A stretch of 64,000 bases of DNA, taken from Halisarca cf. caerulea. Lineage: Eukaryota > Porifera > Demospongiae > Chondrillida > Halisarcidae. A model generated the notes under the pieces. That model worked only from the letters and a program-made list of their open reading frames with translations, ran no database searches and was not told where the DNA came from. The DNA lies in NCBI GenBank assembly GCA_963170055.1, contig CAUJGJ010000453.1, forward strand, positions 62,001 through 126,000, given 5' to 3'. The position numbers and the translations under genes were made by a program. Below are positions 61,908 through 64,000 of this stretch, piece after piece (positions within the stretch are counted from its first letter, which is position 1; each line of letters starts with the position of its first letter).

Positions 61908-64000
61908 ATGACCTTTCTGAAGTGCTGTGGGCGTATTTGTGTAGTGTTGGATATGCTGGTGCTAATACCAATATTTGGCACTAGCACCACGCACATTCCC
62001 AGTGGACACACATGACCTTTCTGAAGTGCTGTGGGCGTATTTGTGTAGTGTTGGATATGCTGGTGCTAATACCAATATTTGGCACTAGTACCACGCACAT
62101 TCCCAGTGGACACACATGACCTTTCTGAAGTGCTGTGGGCGTATTTGTGTAGTGTTGGATATGCTGGTGCTAATACCAATATTTGGCACTAGAACAACGC
62201 ACATTCCCAGTAAACACACATGAAGTTTCTGAAGTGCTGTGGGCGTATTTGTGTAGTGTTGGATATGCTGGTGCTAATACCAATATTTGGCACTAGCACC
62301 ACGCACATTCCCAGTGGACACACATGAAGTTTGTTAACTACTGTGGGCGTATTTGTGTAATGTTGGATATGCTGGTGCTAATACCAATATTTGGCACTAG
62401 CACCACGCACATTCCCAGTGGACACACATGACTTTTCTGAAGTGCTGTGGGCGTATTTGTGTAGTGTTGGATATGCTGGTGCTAATACCAATATTTGGCT
62501 ATAGCACCACGCACATTCCTAGTGGACACACATGAAGTTTGTTAACTAATGTGGGCGTATTTGTGTAATGTTGGATATTCTGGTGCTAATACCAATATTT
62601 GGCACTAGCACCACGCACATTCCCAGTGGACACACATGACCTTTCTGAAGTGCTGTTGGCGTATTTGTGTAGTGTTGGATATGCTGGTGCTAATACCAAT
62701 ATTTGGCACTAGCACCACGCACATTCCCAGTGGACACACATGACCTTTCTGAAGTGCTGTGGGCGTATTTGTGTAGTGTTGAATATGCTGGTGCTAATAC
62801 CAATATTTGGCACTAGCACCACGCACATTTCCAGTAGACACACATGAAGTTTCTGAAGTGCTGTGGGCGTATTTGTGTAGTGTTGGATATGCTGGTGCTA
62901 ATACCAATATTTGGCACTAGCACCACGCACATTCCCAGTGGACACTCATGAAGTTTCTTAACTACTGTGGGCGTATTTGTGTAATGTTGGATATGCTGGT
63001 GCTAATACCAATATTTGGCACTAGCACCACGCACATTCCCAGTGGACACACGAAGTTTCTTAACTACTGTGGGAGTATTTGTGTAGTGTTGGATATGCTG
63101 GTGCTAATACCAATATTTGGCACTAGCACCACGCACATTCCCAGTGGACACACATGACCTTTCTGAAGTGCTGTGGTCGTATTTGTGTAGTGTTGGATAT
63201 GCTGGTGCTAATACGAATATTTGGCACTAGCACCACGCACATTCCCAGTGGACACACATGACCTTTCTGAAGTGCTGTGGGCGTATTTGTGTAGTGTTGG
63301 ATATGCTGGTGCTAATACCAATATGCGGCACTAGCACCACGCACATTCCCAGTGGACACACATGACCTTTCTGAAGTGCTGTGGGCGTATTTGTGTAGTG
63401 TTGGATATGCTGGTGCTAATACCAATATTTGGCACTAGCACCACGCACATTCCCAGTGGACACACATGACCTTTCTGAAGTGCTGTGGGCGTATTTGTGT
63501 AGTGTTGGATATGCTGGTGCTAATACCAATATTTGGCACTAGCACAACGCACATTCCCAGTAGACACACATGAAGTTTCTGAAGTGCTGTGGGCGTATTT
63601 GTGTAGTGTTGGATATGCTGGTGCTAATACCAATATTTGGCACTAGCACCACGCACATTCCCAGTGGACACACATGAAGTTTCTTAACTACTGTGGGCGT
63701 ATTTGTGTAATGTTGGATATGCTGGTGCTAATGGGAATATTTGGCACGAGCACCACGCACATTAGCAGTGGACACTCATGAAGTATTCTTAACTACTGTG
63801 GGCGTATTTGTGTAATGTTGGATATGCTGGTGCTAATACATATATTTGGCACTAGCACCACGCACATTCCCAGTGGACACACGAAGTTTCTTAACTACTG
63901 TGGGAGTATTTGTGTAGTGTTGGATATGCTGGTGCTAATACCAATATTTGGCACTAGCACCACGCACATTCCCAGTGGACACACATGACCTTTCTGAAGT
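61908..64000. repeat. Right-end monomers, mixed A/B with one linked cassette
   Basis: Mostly type B and C monomers with private changes (AGAACAACGC and AGTAAACAC near 62,192-62,213, GGCTATAGC near 62,498, ATATGCGGCAC near 63,323). An AATGGG monomer (63,730), a CATTAGCAG tail with the 105-bp AAGTATTC monomer and a 102-bp junction (near 63,877) close the window. The array continues beyond it. No gene is visible. Confidence 0.85.

Larger units (their letters stand above)
1..64000. repeat. Satellite array of ~104-bp monomers spanning the whole window
   Basis: The same unit recurs every 104 bp (for example the AATACC step at 54,301 and again at 54,405) from base 1 to base 64,000, giving about 616 copies. 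All copies read in the same direction; I saw no inverted monomer and no interruption by unrelated sequence longer than about 50 bp. The consensus is about 43% G+C, with two usual CpG sites (GGGCGTATT and CACGCAC). Variation is concentrated in the first 25 or so bases after the ACACACAT junction, which defines subfamilies; the rest is steadier. Both ends of the window fall inside monomers, so the array is larger than 64 kb. Tandem satellites of this size are typical of eukaryotic centromeric, pericentromeric or subtelomeric heterochromatin; which of these applies is inference. I do not recognise the family by name. Confidence 0.98.

Noticed and set aside
649..63157. Forty-odd short ORFs of 61-137 codons on both strands, including many nearly identical 79-codon minus-strand frames
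   Set aside because: All are translations of the satellite itself. They recur at the period of the higher-order repeats, overlap each other on opposite strands, start and stop at the same ACACATGA junctions, and resemble no protein family I know. None is called as a gene.
1..64000. CRISPR array
   Set aside because: The repeat is regular, but there are no unique spacers: the whole 104-bp period is conserved, and no cas-like gene is present.
1..64000. CENP-B box or known alpha-satellite identity
   Set aside because: I looked for the TTCG...A..CGGG pattern and did not find it in the consensus. Monomer length (104 bp, not 171) and sequence do not fit alpha satellite.
1..64000. Bacterial or phage tandem-repeat gene region
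   Set aside because: Over 600 non-coding copies without any gene, telomere-type CCCTAA repeats and layered higher-order repeats fit eukaryotic satellite DNA and not a prokaryotic locus.
1..64000. Inverted monomers or an orientation switch
   Set aside because: I checked for the reverse-complement tail (GTGTGTCCACTGGGAATG) on the plus strand and saw none; all monomers point the same way.

Overview
The whole 64 kb window is one uninterrupted satellite DNA array. About 616 head-to-tail copies of a roughly 104-bp monomer run from the first base to the last, all in one orientation, and the array continues past both edges. By eye I find no gene, RNA gene, recognisable transposon or CRISPR array, and no unrelated stretch longer than about 50 bp. 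The only foreign-looking material is three short tracts of telomere-type CCCTAA repeats, near 0.84, 2.42 and 3.69 kb. Together these point to eukaryotic constitutive heterochromatin, subtelomeric or pericentromeric. The species cannot be told from the sequence. CCCTAA hexamers fit animals, many fungi and many protists; one tract also holds a single CCCTAAAC-like step.

Monomer. The consensus is 104 bp and about 43% G+C. Its 5' third varies and defines subfamilies: A (TTAACTACTG, then GTAATG), B (CCTTTCTGAAGTGCTG, then GTAGTG), C (AGTTTCTGAAGTGCTG), and rarer types with GCCTTTTC, GATCTTTC, AGTTTGTTAAC, ATTAGCAG or GGGAGT. The rest is much steadier. At consensus positions 48-80 it carries a 33-bp near-palindrome: arms TGGTGCTA and TAGCACCA around CCAA-TAT-TTGG. 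Length classes are 104 bp (most), 102 bp (loss of one AT) and 105 bp (one extra base).

Layout. 1-3,720: the most divergent part, with a duplicated unit of about 1.58 kb and three telomere-bearing monomers. 3,721-12,340: 11-mer higher-order repeats (1,145 bp) inside a 3,539-bp duplication. 12,341-28,590: 1,144-bp 11-mers paired into a 2,288-bp 22-mer, then a tandem 2,808-bp 27-mer. 28,591-36,700: B-rich, with 1,456-, 728- and 1,248-bp duplications; the first 102-bp monomer appears at about 30.5 kb. 36,700-45,940: a 4,046-bp 39-mer in tandem, then a partial 1,450-bp 14-mer. 45,941-54,960: units of 1,767, 1,247 and 1,453 bp that differ by whole blocks of monomers. 54,961-64,000: a copy of the 38.5-40.4 kb block displaced by 16,500 bp, 1,761-bp 17-mers, and 412-bp modules.

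No genes work together here. The ORFs of 61-137 codons are by-products of the repeat. The longest exist because loss of AT changes 104 bp to 102 bp (34 codons) and removes a TGA. The structure fits repeated in-register unequal exchange or amplification, with fresh homogenisation on the right and older, decayed repeats beside telomere-type sequence on the left. All comparisons were made by eye; identities and copy counts are approximate.
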